In this document: positions 41,823 to 51,491 of the stretch, in pieces
Layout of the letters: each line of letters begins with the position of its first letter
How positions within the stretch are numbered: position 1 is the stretch's first letter
The notes under the pieces: generated by a model
Told to the model about the DNA's origin: nothing
The model's input: the letters and a program-made list of their open reading frames with translations, nothing else
The model's database searches: none
Program-made: the position numbers and the translations under genes
DNA from: Candidatus Nitrosotenuis uzonensis
GTDB taxonomy: Archaea > Thermoproteota > Nitrososphaeria > Nitrososphaerales > Nitrosopumilaceae
Length of the DNA: 64,000 nt
Assembly (NCBI RefSeq): GCF_000723185.1
Contig: NZ_CBTY010000008.1
Span: 108,677-172,676 of the forward strand
Reading direction: 5' to 3'

Positions 41823-43946
41823 TTGCAATTAAAATTCTACACAATACTGCTATCTGTAATTGTTTTTAGCGCAGTAATGCCTATGGCGTTTGCAGCTACT
41901 GTAACCCAGAATATTGTAAAGTCTGGCGACTATGTAACGCTTACCGGGGAAGGAATTGACCCAGATGAGGACTCGCTTACAATCGAATGGAAACAGACTG
42001 GCGGAGAGACAGTAAAACTCTCATCTACAACAGATCCGGAACCATCCTTTGTTGCCCCTGAGGTTGAAAACGGCAAAGTGAAAATCCTTACCTTTGAGCT
42101 TAGAGTTACCGACCCGTACGGCGGAACTGATACTGATATTATCAAGATTACTGTTATGCCAAGAAACCAGCCTCCAACTGCTGATGCTGGTCCAGACCAA
42201 TCAGTGGAAAAGGGAGATGAGGTCACACTTCAAGGTGATGGCTTTGATCCTGACGGTGACCCATTAATTTACCACTGGTCACAGATTGACGGTCCAATTG
42301 TGGACTTGGATGATCCAAACTCACAAACCCCGACATTTGATACTAGTACTATCACAAGAAGCACTGCTACTTTGAGATTCCAACTTACAGTAGCTGATGG
42401 CTTTGGCGGAATTGCCAGAGATGCAGTAGTAATCAAGATGACTGCGGGCAAACCAACGCTGATTACGGCAAGCGCTGGCCCAGACCAGACTGTCAATGAG
42501 GGCTCCAATGTACAACTGTCTGGCTCTTGCAACGACAAACTGAACAGAGAAACACAACTTAGCTGGTCTCAAACACTCGGACCATTTGTGCTCTTATCAT
42601 CAACTTCTGATGCAGACCCAACATTTGTCGCACCAGAGATTCCAAACGGTTCGATAATTCCAACTGCATTCAGACTTACTTGTTATGTTGAAGGCGGCGG
42701 CTCGGCAACTGATATTGTTATAGTTAGAGTAAAACCAATCAACGATGATCCTTCTGCCGATGCAGGCCCTGATAAGAACACACTTCCAAGAAGACTTGTC
42801 TACTTGACAGGCTCAGGCTCTGATCCAGATGGTGATATTTTGAAATACTCTTGGAAACAGACAAAGGGTACTACAGTTGAATTAATCAACGAGAATCGAC
42901 CAGAACTTAGAATTCTTGCTCCAGAGGTTTCTGGTGGTGCATCCACATCACTTGAATTTGAATTAACAGTTACTGACCCGTATGGTGGCTCTGATTCTGA
43001 CAAGGTCACAGTTAACGTAATGTCTGATAACGTACGTGCATCAGCTGATGCAGGCGTTGACCAAGTCGTAGACGAGCAAACCGAGGTAACGCTATCTGGC
43101 TCAGGCTCTGACCCAGACAGCGACGTACTGACCTATTCTTGGAAACAAATAGGAGGCGAGGCAGTCGAGCTATCAGCAGTTGACCAGCCGCAGCCGACAT
43201 TCACTGCACCTGTTGTTGCAAACGGCAAGGTCAAAGTGCTTGTCTTTGAGCTCAGAGTAGCAGATGAAAATGGCTATCCATCAAAGGATACAGTCAAAGT
43301 CACAGTACTACCAGTAAACACACCTCCAACTGTCGATGCAGGTAGCGGCCAAGAAGTGGACTTTGGAGCAATAGTGGTGTTGTCTGGCTCAGCATTCGAT
43401 GAGGATGATGACCCATTGACATTCCTGTGGAACCAAGTATCAGGACCATCAGTAACAATGTCAACCAACACCGAATTGCAGACATCATTCACAGCACCCA
43501 AAGTTGCAGTGACAACACAGCTTACATTCCAGTTAATTGCAAATGACGGTCAGGCAGACAGCGAACCGTCAACTGTCACAATCACAGTAAAGGGTGAGGA
43601 GACAAAGGCAATCTCTGCCAACGCAGGACCTGATCAAACTGTGGAAGAACACAGCACAGTGACTCTATCCGGTTCTGGAAAAGATCCACTCAGACACAAG
43701 CTCTCATACAGCTGGAAACAAATCACAGGTGAGACCGTAACACTCTCATCTACAACACTTGCAAAGCCATCATTTGAGGCACCAGAGGTAGCAAACGGTC
43801 AGAAGAAGATACTGACATTCGAGCTTACTGTAACTGACCCAAGCACTGGAAGAACAGCCAAGGACATGGTTACAGTTACTGTTACACCAATCAACGGTGA
43901 CCCAACAGCAATTGCCAAGGTAAAGAGTGTCAGAGAGCCAATCTAG
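41823..43946 (+). CDS. Secreted PKD/REJ-type Ig-like repeat protein
   Basis: About 707 residues. TTG 41823 gives a clean signal peptide (MQLKFYTILLSVIVFSAVMP, cut near AFA-A) and fits the TATA spacing. The rest is about seven tandem ~90-residue Ig-like repeats with the consensus AGPDQTV, LSGSGxDPDGD, YSWKQ, and FELTVTDPYGG, as in PKD / K319L-type domains. The protein ends soon after the last repeat without an anchor. A surface adhesin, filament or S-layer-associated role is inferred. It follows the GATC cluster. Confidence 0.88.
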   Translation: MQLKFYTILLSVIVFSAVMPMAFAATVTQNIVKSGDYVTLTGEGIDPDEDSLTIEWKQTGGETVKLSSTTDPEPSFVAPEVENGKVKILTFELRVTDPYGGTDTDIIKITVMPRNQPPTADAGPDQSVEKGDEVTLQGDGFDPDGDPLIYHWSQIDGPIVDLDDPNSQTPTFDTSTITRSTATLRFQLTVADGFGGIARDAVVIKMTAGKPTLITASAGPDQTVNEGSNVQLSGSCNDKLNRETQLSWSQTLGPFVLLSSTSDADPTFVAPEIPNGSIIPTAFRLTCYVEGGGSATDIVIVRVKPINDDPSADAGPDKNTLPRRLVYLTGSGSDPDGDILKYSWKQTKGTTVELINENRPELRILAPEVSGGASTSLEFELTVTDPYGGSDSDKVTVNVMSDNVRASADAGVDQVVDEQTEVTLSGSGSDPDSDVLTYSWKQIGGEAVELSAVDQPQPTFTAPVVANGKVKVLVFELRVADENGYPSKDTVKVTVLPVNTPPTVDAGSGQEVDFGAIVVLSGSAFDEDDDPLTFLWNQVSGPSVTMSTNTELQTSFTAPKVAVTTQLTFQLIANDGQADSEPSTVTITVKGEETKAISANAGPDQTVEEHSTVTLSGSGKDPLRHKLSYSWKQITGETVTLSSTTLAKPSFEAPEVANGQKKILTFELTVTDPSTGRTAKDMVTVTVTPINGDPTAIAKVKSVREPI

Positions 43947-44004
43947 ACACACTCATCTTTTAACAATACACTAATCTATTGCAATAACCAAGTGGTAATG
44001 GATT

Positions 44005-44664
44005 TTGGATTTAGAAAAATTCCGTGATGATGTCTATACGATAACCAACCGCCTCTCATCTCAACTTGACAAAGACGAAATGCCAAAACTCAATTATGTA
44101 AGACAGAGGCTAATTGACCTGTATACGCAGAACCTTGTGAAGATAAACCATTCTGTTTTGGAGCTTATCTGCGCTGCAAACCTTGTAGCAAGAGGTTACA
44201 CAGTAGACGTTGAAAAACAGATTTCAGACTCGCTTGTATGTGACCTTTATGCCAAAAAAGACCATCATGTCTCGATAATAGAGATAGAAACTGGATTTAC
44301 CCCACCAGAGCACGCACTTGATACAATTGACTATTATGTGTCCAGGATTGTGAGCAAGATTGCAAGATATAGCAAGTATTGTGATAACTTTGCGCTTGCA
44401 ACCCCTGTGATTGGAATCCTGCCAGTACACCAGATCTTTCTCAATCCGCCCCAGGTGAGGGACGAGTTGGAGATAAAAAAGATAAAGTCACTGTGCGATA
44501 GGTTCTACAAAAATCCGCCAATAGAATATGATGAGATACTCAACGCAAAGCTGAATTCAATATATCTTATCAATATAGACAAGGACTTTGCAAAGGAAAT
44601 AGACCCAGTATCGTATTACAATCTTACTTTGTCCATACTTGAAAAGAGCGAAATTGACATTTAG
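44005..44664 (+). CDS. Soluble protein with possible PD-(D/E)xK-like core
   Basis: 219 residues from TTG. After a helical start, ANLVARGYTVDVEKQI then LVCDLYAKKDHHVSIIEIETG (about 74-95) resembles an Asp ... Glu-x-Glu nuclease core of the PD-(D/E)xK kind, with Glu instead of the usual Lys; activity is uncertain. The second half is helical (DTIDYYVSRIVSKIARYSKYC). No neighbours suggest a restriction system. Function unknown. Confidence 0.65.
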   Translation: MDLEKFRDDVYTITNRLSSQLDKDEMPKLNYVRQRLIDLYTQNLVKINHSVLELICAANLVARGYTVDVEKQISDSLVCDLYAKKDHHVSIIEIETGFTPPEHALDTIDYYVSRIVSKIARYSKYCDNFALATPVIGILPVHQIFLNPPQVRDELEIKKIKSLCDRFYKNPPIEYDEILNAKLNSIYLINIDKDFAKEIDPVSYYNLTLSILEKSEIDI

Positions 44665-44705
44665 CACAGTCCTAAAATATGACGTTGACCCAAGTCTATA
44701 CGTAG

Positions 44706-44828
44706 ATGATCTGCTCAAGCTGTGAAAAACACAAGCATTATGAGTGTATTGACTGCCAGAACGACCACAAGACAGAGCTATGCTCCTGTGACTGCCACAT
44801 ACAGGCAGACATGCACAAGCACAACTGA
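44706..44828 (+). CDS. 40-residue Cys/His-rich zinc protein
   Basis: A short ORF MICSSCEKHKHYECIDCQ, continuing with CSCDCH and HKHN. Six or seven Cys and five or six His in 40 residues could bind two zinc ions, like a miniature B-box or treble-clef. It ends base to base with the convergent PAC2 gene. Translation is not proven, but the cysteine pattern is unlikely by chance. Confidence 0.55.
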   Translation: MICSSCEKHKHYECIDCQNDHKTELCSCDCHIQADMHKHN

Positions 44829-45527
44829 TCAGATATCGTAATTCCAGCCTGACTTTAACTTCCTTTCAATATCAGCTGCCATGATGTCAAGCTCGATGGT
44901 ATCGCCAAAGTTCTGGTATGTAAGCTTTGCAAGCGTTGTGATTACACTCTTTGCCGTCTTATACTGCGGAATTGACGGCTCATCAAGCTCGCCGTACAGG
45001 CCTATGCCATGGATACCGTTTTGTTTTGCATACCCTAGTATGAGCCCGTTAAATCCAGTAATGACTGACTTTGAAGGCGTCATATTCACATCAAGCCTTT
45101 GTAGCTGTGCTGTGAGCTCCTTTGATGTAGTTGTGATGAACGTTTGGTGGTCGCCTCTTATCTGGCGCATGGTGTGAAATCCACCAAGCGTGTAGATGAA
45201 CTTGACAGAGTGTTTTTTTGCGACATCGATTACGTCTTGGCATAATGCGTGCAGATCTTCATCCGTCTTTGGTTGGCCTACGCCACCGCCAAACACTATG
45301 ATGTTCTGATCATACCTGTATTCCCAGATCTCCTTTGGAATCTCTATGTACCCGCCATTGTCTAGCACGTATGATGGATGCGTTGCCTCTGCGGTCCTAA
45401 ATGGTATGGTCCTTTTTGATTTGTTGACAAAATCGATGACTATGCTGCCCACATTTCCCATGTCCTGTAGAGCTGCTATCATGAGGGGCTTTTCAAGTGA
45501 TGGCTCTTGTATCTGGGTGAACTTCAT
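44829..45527 (-). CDS. PAC2-family protein
   Basis: 232 residues of the PAC2 (proteasome assembly chaperone 2) family: PLMIAALQDMGNVGSIVIDF at the start, a middle FIYTLGGFHTM, and GLILGYAKQNGIHGIGLYGE, ending in a helix. Archaeal PAC2 homologues may help 20S assembly, but proof is limited. Single gene. Confidence 0.88.
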   Translation of the reverse strand: MKFTQIQEPSLEKPLMIAALQDMGNVGSIVIDFVNKSKRTIPFRTAEATHPSYVLDNGGYIEIPKEIWEYRYDQNIIVFGGGVGQPKTDEDLHALCQDVIDVAKKHSVKFIYTLGGFHTMRQIRGDHQTFITTTSKELTAQLQRLDVNMTPSKSVITGFNGLILGYAKQNGIHGIGLYGELDEPSIPQYKTAKSVITTLAKLTYQNFGDTIELDIMAADIERKLKSGWNYDI

Positions 45528-45568
45528 ACGTTCACTGAACGTGCAAGCGATTAAAATGTTGAGTAGAA

Positions 45569-46450
45569 CTAGTCGGATCTTTTTAATAAGAATAAGCCTG
45601 CCAGCATAAGACTCAATGCCATAATCTGATGCGTGCCAAGATGCTCGCCAAGAAAGGCGGCAGCATATATTACTCCAAATATTGATGATGTAGAAAACAC
45701 CAAGATGGTCCTAACTGTGCCGATGCTTTTTAACGCAAGATAAAATAGCAGCATTGGTGCTGCAAAGCCGACAACGCCTAATAGTATAATGTGAAAGAGT
45801 CTTTCATGTGGCACCTCAAGCGGTATGCCAAGGGCAAGTACGATCCCTGCTATTACGGCTGCCCCTATAGTAGATTTTAGATGTACAAGGCGGCTCACGT
45901 CTATGGTTCTTGTCGCAATCCTGCTGAGATTGTTATCAATTGCCCAGCAAAGCATGGTGAATACTATTAGTATGGTGCCAGGATTAGTTGCATCAATTGC
46001 AAGGTTTGTTATGTCAAACTTGGTGGTGATGAGAACAACTCCTATCATTACTATTGCCATCGATGCGTAGCCAAGTGGCCTGAGTCTTTCTTTGAATGCG
46101 ATTATGGCAATAAGCACTGTAAACACTATCTCAGAGTTTGAAAGTATTGCAGCATCTGATGCGGCCGCAGTCTTCAGGCCCACAAAGTACAGACTTGGGG
46201 CAATAATTGCTCCCAGTATTGCTATTGGGATTATCAGTCTCATATCCCTTTTACTTATTGGAGATTTGCGTCTTATTGTGAGCGGTGTAAATGCGATAGA
46301 TGCGATTGCAGAAACAATGGCTGCAAGGAGCAGCGGGTCAGTCGACTCTACTGACGGCTTGGCAAGAGTGGAGATCGAGCCAAATAGTGCAGCTGAGATG
46401 AATGCAAAGACGTACCCGGTATTTCTGCTGCTAAGAGGCGTTCGTAACAT
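45569..46450 (-). CDS. EamA/DMT-type transporter
   Basis: 293 residues from ATG 46450 (MLRTPLSSRNTGYVF); the frame is open to 46567, but a TATA-like TTTTATTTT sits 26 bases before ATG 46450. Ten membrane helices in two EamA halves (AFISAALFGSISTLAKP and ILIVFTMLCWAIDNNLSRI). Drug/metabolite transporter family; the substrate, probably a small metabolite or amino acid, is unknown. Confidence 0.88.
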   Translation of the reverse strand: MLRTPLSSRNTGYVFAFISAALFGSISTLAKPSVESTDPLLLAAIVSAIASIAFTPLTIRRKSPISKRDMRLIIPIAILGAIIAPSLYFVGLKTAAASDAAILSNSEIVFTVLIAIIAFKERLRPLGYASMAIVMIGVVLITTKFDITNLAIDATNPGTILIVFTMLCWAIDNNLSRIATRTIDVSRLVHLKSTIGAAVIAGIVLALGIPLEVPHERLFHIILLGVVGFAAPMLLFYLALKSIGTVRTILVFSTSSIFGVIYAAAFLGEHLGTHQIMALSLMLAGLFLLKRSD

Positions 46451-46612
46451 GCACCAAATCCGTCTACGCAAAATAAAATTCAAAGCAAATACACTGCTAT
46501 CATCTAAAATTCTGTAAACTTGGCTGTTTAGTTGAAAAAATAGCTTACAAGATAAGGGTTTATTCAATATTTATCGTGTTTATAGCGTTTTTCTATAATT
46601 ATTCATAGCTAA

Positions 46613-49060
46613 GTGCGACGATCAAATGTTTACAAACTAAGATTCATAAATCGAAAAAACTACCCAACGGAGATAATCAATACCATGACCAGTTTTGGTA
46701 CTCTGGAATATGTAATGGACAAGTTTTCTGGCACGTGGAGCTGGAAAGTGACCGGCGAGCGGGCCGTTGCCATGGTATCGCGGATCATTCCTCAGGCATG
46801 GTATGGCGACGGAGAACATGAGGCGATCGTCCCAGACGATCCAAAAAACATTCAGCAGATCAAATGGATAATGGACAGATACCCTCTTGAGATACTCTCC
46901 AAGAACATATGGCAACGAAAGCTGCCGCCTTCTGCAAAACAGGTAAAACAAAAACCAAAGCGAATCGAAAAGCTCAACCTTGCAAATCCGGGAAAACAGT
47001 TCCGTGGAAACCTGCTCAACTTTCAGAGGGAGGGCCTTGACTTTCTGATAAAATCTTCTGGCAATGCACTGCTTGCCGACGAGATGGGACTTGGAAAATG
47101 CGTGACCGGTACATCACTAGTTGAGACAGCTACTGGGCCAATACGAATTCTGGATCTTTGGACAAGATCTTCAATAATCGAACAAAATGAAGATGAGGCA
47201 TGGGGAGAGCTAGAATCTCCAATAATAGTTCAAACATTTGATGGTAAAAAAATAATAGGAAAGAAAGTAGACCGAGTATTTCGACAGAGAATAAATGAAC
47301 AGATAGTAGAGTTGATTTTATGGGATGGCTCTAGTGTAGAATGTACAAAAAAACACAGATTTCTTACCAAGTATGGTTGGAAGCATGCCGCTAGCCTAAC
47401 ACTCGATGACAAAATCGCAGTTCCGTCAAGAACACTACCTGTTGCACAGAAAAAACCATCCATACCAACTCAGATTACTCAAACTGCATATGCTGGGACG
47501 TACATTCGTACATTGAATCTACTCGTACCATATAAACACACACAAGGAATGAGTAAAAAGACAACTCGCACTGCGTCGCAAAATACGTCATCTGATCAAC
47601 TTGCCCCTGAATTGCAAAATCTAAAATTGGAATCAATTCATTGGTGCCCAATTAAAGAAATCAAAACAAAATACTATTCTGGATTTGTGTATGATCTTTC
47701 AGTGCCGAAAACGCATAACTATATCGTTAATGGCATGATTGCCCATAATACAGTACAAACACTATCATACATTGCAACAGAACAAAACACGTTCCCTGCA
47801 CTAATTGTTGCCCCTCTGGTAACGTTACAGAATTGGCAGAGGGAAATTGAGAAATTCATGAAAAGAAAGAGCAGAAATGGCAGAATAATTGATGATGAGG
47901 TGCCGACTTCTACTATAATACGCGTTGGGAAATCAGAAGATCTTGGAAGATATGATTTTTACATAATAAATTATGAACTGCTTTTCAAAAGATACAAAGA
48001 TCTTGCAAAGCTGAATCTGCGCACAATAGTGTGCGATGAGGTACAGAACCTTCGCTCAAAAACTACACAGAAATACCAGGCAATAAAAAAGCTCTCTGCA
48101 CTCGAATCCGTAAAATACAGAATCGGTCTCTCTGGTACACCAATTTATAACCGAGGCTCTGAGATATGGCCGATTGTAGATATACTGCGGCCTGGCCTAC
48201 TAGGCAGCTTCAAAGAGTTCTGTGAGTATTTTTGCTACATCAACGAGAAAGGCAAGGCAATAGTGCTTGAAAACAAGCGCGAGTCATTGCGAAACATGCT
48301 TCAAAAACACGTGATGTTAAGAAGGAAAAAAACAGATGTGCTGGCTGAGCTAAAAGAAAAGATACGTTACAAGGAAATAATCGATGCAGACATTACATAC
48401 TATAACAGCGAGCTTGCAAAAATCTGGAAAAAACTCGAAGACGAAAGAAAGGAGGCGCAGACTGCATTTGACGCCTCGACTGCATACCAACGTGCAATTC
48501 AGAGTGAAAGGCAGGCAGCAGGAATTGCCAAGCTGCCGCATGTGATCAACTTTGTTAAGAACATAATGGAAATTGAGGAAAGCGTTGTAGTATTTTGCCA
48601 CCACAAAGCAATACACACACTTTTACATCAGAGTCTTGGCGAGTTCAAGCCCGCGTCAATAATAGGAGGACAAACTGACAAGGAAAGGCAGCAGCAAATA
48701 GACTCTTTCCAGAATGGAGAGACAAAACTGATGATTGCAGGACTGAGAGCTGGCAATGTAGGAATTAATCTCACCAGAGCAAAATATGTGATATTTGCAG
48801 AGCTTGATTGGAGTCCGGCAATACATCTGCAAGCAGAAGACAGATTGCATAGGCTCGGGCAAAAAAATACCGTCTTTGCATATTATCTGATTGGCAATGG
48901 TACGCTAGATGAGCATGTGGCAAAGATATTGGTAGATAAAAGCTACGAGATTGATGCAATAATGGACAACAAGGTAGAATCATTTGAAAACAAAGAAAAG
49001 GCAGAGCTCATACTGGCACAAATCCAGGACAGGATAAAATCCGTACTGAGATCTGTCTAG
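46613..49060 (+). CDS. SNF2-family helicase interrupted by a mini-intein
   Basis: 815 residues as encoded; about 598 after removal of a 217-residue intein (residues 163-379). Helicase motifs: I ADEMGLGK|T (the bar marks the intein), Ia, II CDEVQN, III SGTPIYN, V GLRAGNVGINLTRA and VI QAEDRLHRLGQ. The N-terminal ~110 residues form a separate basic domain. Closest in plan to SMARCAL1/ZRANB3-like or small archaeal SNF2 ATPases, perhaps in fork remodelling. The GTG start has a TATA-like element upstream. Without splicing the ATP site is split, so splicing is needed for activity. Confidence 0.92.
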   Translation: MRRSNVYKLRFINRKNYPTEIINTMTSFGTLEYVMDKFSGTWSWKVTGERAVAMVSRIIPQAWYGDGEHEAIVPDDPKNIQQIKWIMDRYPLEILSKNIWQRKLPPSAKQVKQKPKRIEKLNLANPGKQFRGNLLNFQREGLDFLIKSSGNALLADEMGLGKCVTGTSLVETATGPIRILDLWTRSSIIEQNEDEAWGELESPIIVQTFDGKKIIGKKVDRVFRQRINEQIVELILWDGSSVECTKKHRFLTKYGWKHAASLTLDDKIAVPSRTLPVAQKKPSIPTQITQTAYAGTYIRTLNLLVPYKHTQGMSKKTTRTASQNTSSDQLAPELQNLKLESIHWCPIKEIKTKYYSGFVYDLSVPKTHNYIVNGMIAHNTVQTLSYIATEQNTFPALIVAPLVTLQNWQREIEKFMKRKSRNGRIIDDEVPTSTIIRVGKSEDLGRYDFYIINYELLFKRYKDLAKLNLRTIVCDEVQNLRSKTTQKYQAIKKLSALESVKYRIGLSGTPIYNRGSEIWPIVDILRPGLLGSFKEFCEYFCYINEKGKAIVLENKRESLRNMLQKHVMLRRKKTDVLAELKEKIRYKEIIDADITYYNSELAKIWKKLEDERKEAQTAFDASTAYQRAIQSERQAAGIAKLPHVINFVKNIMEIEESVVVFCHHKAIHTLLHQSLGEFKPASIIGGQTDKERQQQIDSFQNGETKLMIAGLRAGNVGINLTRAKYVIFAELDWSPAIHLQAEDRLHRLGQKNTVFAYYLIGNGTLDEHVAKILVDKSYEIDAIMDNKVESFENKEKAELILAQIQDRIKSVLRSV
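47099..47749 (+). other. Mini-intein in the Walker A motif
   Basis: 217 codons inserted between GLGK and T of helicase motif I. Starts with Cys1 (CVTGTSLVE, block A); block B is VECTKKHRFL with the TxxH; block F YYSGFVYDLSV; block G ends NYIVNGMIAHN with the His-Asn pair, followed by extein Thr+1. The central ~70 residues (SRTLPVAQKKPSIPTQ and on) replace the endonuclease domain; no LAGLIDADG motif is seen. Local base composition is more A+T-rich than the exteins. Thr as +1 nucleophile and Cys1 should permit splicing. Confidence 0.93.
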
Positions 49061-49152
49061 TTAGCGTTTTAGAAATTTAATTTTTCATACAAAATTTCCT
49101 TACATTTGGCAAGTATGTAATATGTGTTTGAGCTGAAATAATTGATCACAAT

Positions 49153-49416
49153 CTAGCAAAAAAGCTTCTGAATTTTTTTCAGTGTTTGGCTGTATGTAGA
49201 ACTTTTCGAATCTATCTTTTTTGAACAAATTTTTTCAATGTTTTTTGGCGCGCCATCAATCTTGGACTTGATCTTCTTTTCCTTCATCTCATCTTTTGCT
49301 TTTTCCTGCCTGTCTTTTGACAGAATTTCATCCTTTGCTGCCTCGACGCTATGTGGTGGAATAATTCCAATTGACAGTACAAGAATTATAGCTGCCGTCA
49401 AAGCAAAAAGTCTCAT
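49153..49416 (-). CDS. Small secreted Lys-rich protein
   Basis: 87 residues. Signal peptide (MRLFALTAAIILVLSIGI, cut near VEA-A), then a Lys/Glu-rich segment (KDRQEKAKDEMKEKKIKSK) and a C-terminal part with two Cys (KICSK and a terminal Cys). Possibly disulfide-linked. Function unknown. Confidence 0.62.
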   Translation of the reverse strand: MRLFALTAAIILVLSIGIIPPHSVEAAKDEILSKDRQEKAKDEMKEKKIKSKIDGAPKNIEKICSKKIDSKSSTYSQTLKKIQKLFC

Positions 49417-49631
49417 ATCTGCTAACCACTCATAACTTCATAAAAGGCTTTAGTATTACCTTTCAGATCTGTTGCATACGTTCGTACTCTGGACAAATTA
49501 TGAAAACAATCTAATCGCCTAAAGAAATCACAAGACGATTAAAAAACAGTACTGTACTGCAACTAAATATTGTGCAATTAAAATCGGTTCTTAGCAAAAT
49601 GGCTATATCTGGCATCTGAGGAGAATTTGCA

Positions 49632-49883
49632 ATGGATTTCATGCTAGAAGAAGAAATGATTGATCTTGCGACATTCTGCCTGCAGAATCCCAATACCCCC
49701 GAGGTTCAGGCCAAAAAGGAGAGAATAATCGAAATAGGAAAAGAGCTCTTTCTAGATGGAGGGGTTGACGCACTTGAGAACATGTTCTTTGCCCTTGAGA
49801 ATCGCATAAAAGAGGAGATTAACAAGGATCCAAGACCACTAAGGTCCTTGTGGAACGGTAATACTCCTGAGTGGGACTATTAG
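49632..49883 (+). CDS. Small helical protein of unknown function
   Basis: 83 residues, soluble, starting MDFMLEEEMIDLATFCLQN after GAGGAG nine bases upstream. Two or three helices, and a C-terminal PLRSLWNGNTPEWDY tail. Not recognised; the strong ribosome-binding site and composition support a real gene. Convergent with the DUF5679-like gene. Confidence 0.68.
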   Translation: MDFMLEEEMIDLATFCLQNPNTPEVQAKKERIIEIGKELFLDGGVDALENMFFALENRIKEEINKDPRPLRSLWNGNTPEWDY

Positions 49884-49904
49884 TAAAAAAGGAAGAAAAG
49901 GCCC

Positions 49905-50045
49905 TTATGCCTTTCCGATTCTAAATATAGCTGTAGAACATGCCGGGCATGTTCCCTTCGTTGCAGGCTTGCCGTTCTTTAGTGTGACTGGCTTGATGCC
50001 TGACATTTCGCGTTTTGCTCTGCATTTTACGCAATAGCCTATCAT
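49905..50045 (-). CDS. 46-residue DUF5679-like zinc-ribbon protein
   Basis: A short ORF: YCVKCRAKREM, a basic beta hairpin (LKNGKPATKGTCP) and CPACSTAIFRIGKA. The two CxxC pairs and the conserved LKNGxPATKGTCP match the small DUF5679 family found in bacteria and archaea, also fused to some topoisomerases. Function unknown, probably nucleic-acid binding. Confidence 0.85.
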   Translation of the reverse strand: MIGYCVKCRAKREMSGIKPVTLKNGKPATKGTCPACSTAIFRIGKA

Positions 50046-50173
50046 GATGCCTTCTACTAGTCAGATCTGATATTAGCGAAAGGCTGTGAAAATTATTTAA
50101 CACCAAGGTAGATTGGCACGCCTGTCGTGTCATTGATTTTTGACCATGATTTCCAGATAAACTGACCTTTCCC

Positions 50174-51457
50174 TCAGATCACAAATCCTGGAAGGAAGTG
50201 TATGAGTAAAAAGAATGCTGCAAATCCTGTGAGAAATATTATTCCTGCAACTGCAAGCGCTCTGAGCCACACTGGCGGCACGCCGTCGTTGAGATATTTT
50301 CTTGATACCAGCTTGTAGTTAAAGACTGCAATAATTGGAGCTATGACAAATGATACTGCCGTGGCAAAATCTACAAGCTCTTTTAGGTTACGGCCAAACG
50401 GAATAACAAGTATTGATGAGCCAATTGCAAGTGACACTAGAACTATAAAGTAGATTTTTCTATATTCTGAGGCATTTTGCACGTCTTTGGAATTGTTTTT
50501 TAAAAGCAGTACTGTCCTCTGCACGGCCCTAGAGTATCCGTCAAAGACTGCGACTATGGTCCCAAACATGACGCTAAAAGCAGCTGCTGCAATTATTAGA
50601 TAGTTCCAGCTGCCTATTGTCTGGGTGTACATGGTGACTACCTTTTCGGCAAACTGGGCGTTGTTATTTGGCAGTGCCTCGCTGGAACCAAAAAACAAGT
50701 AGGTTCCGAGCACCACAAAAAATACTGCAAGAACGGACGTGACAAGGTATCCTATGTTAAAGTCAAGCAGCGTCGACTTTAGGCTGGGCCGGAACTTTGT
50801 CTGTTTTATCCTCTCAAGTGTCCACAGGCCGTGCCAGCTTGAAATATCTACTGGCATAGGCATCCAGCCAATCAGTGCCACAAGAAACAGAATTCCTGCA
50901 TGCGTGAATATCTCCGGCATAATGTGCTGCTCTGTTTGATGGACAGGTCCGTTGGTCAGAGCTATTAGAAACGCAGCCGTAGTGGATACTATCATGACTG
51001 CACTAATTGTTTTGATTACACCATCAAGTGTATTGTATTTTCCAGTGCATAATATGACAAAGCATACACCAAAGAGTATAACAATTGACCAAATTCCAAG
51101 AAACTGCACACCAAAAAGATTCTCAAAAAATCCCGCCGTGACAAAACCTACTGCCCCTGTGATGATGAACATGGACGCAAGAGTGACCACAAGATACATG
51201 ATCAAAAAATGCCTACCAAGCCTACCATATCCGTCTATGATACTTGTTCCAGTGACATTGGAATAGCGCGAGCTGAACTCAAAGAAAGGATACTTGAGTA
51301 GATTTGCTATGCAAACTACGCCAATCATCAAAAAACCGTATTCGGCACCTGCTCTTGTAGATTGGATCAGATGGGATACACCGATCGCGGTGCTCGCAAA
51401 AAGCATACCCGGACCAAAAGTCCTAAGAAAGTCTCGTTGCCTTCCGCTCAACGCCAT
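50174..51457 (-). CDS. NRAMP-like divalent metal transporter
   Basis: About 427 residues from ATG 51457 (TTG 51466 is an alternative). Eleven membrane helices. The first, FGPGMLFASTAIGVSHLIQS, sits where NRAMP has its DPGN metal motif, but the DPGN residues are not kept; in helix 6, WMPMPVDISSWHGLW likewise differs from MPH. This is the NRAMP-related group whose cation specificity is uncertain (Mn, Fe or Mg). Single gene. Confidence 0.82.
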   Translation of the reverse strand: MALSGRQRDFLRTFGPGMLFASTAIGVSHLIQSTRAGAEYGFLMIGVVCIANLLKYPFFEFSSRYSNVTGTSIIDGYGRLGRHFLIMYLVVTLASMFIITGAVGFVTAGFFENLFGVQFLGIWSIVILFGVCFVILCTGKYNTLDGVIKTISAVMIVSTTAAFLIALTNGPVHQTEQHIMPEIFTHAGILFLVALIGWMPMPVDISSWHGLWTLERIKQTKFRPSLKSTLLDFNIGYLVTSVLAVFFVVLGTYLFFGSSEALPNNNAQFAEKVVTMYTQTIGSWNYLIIAAAAFSVMFGTIVAVFDGYSRAVQRTVLLLKNNSKDVQNASEYRKIYFIVLVSLAIGSSILVIPFGRNLKELVDFATAVSFVIAPIIAVFNYKLVSRKYLNDGVPPVWLRALAVAGIIFLTGFAAFFLLIHFLPGFVI

Positions 51458-51491
51458 AGTTACCAAGTGTTGGCATTTTAATCGTAGGTAT

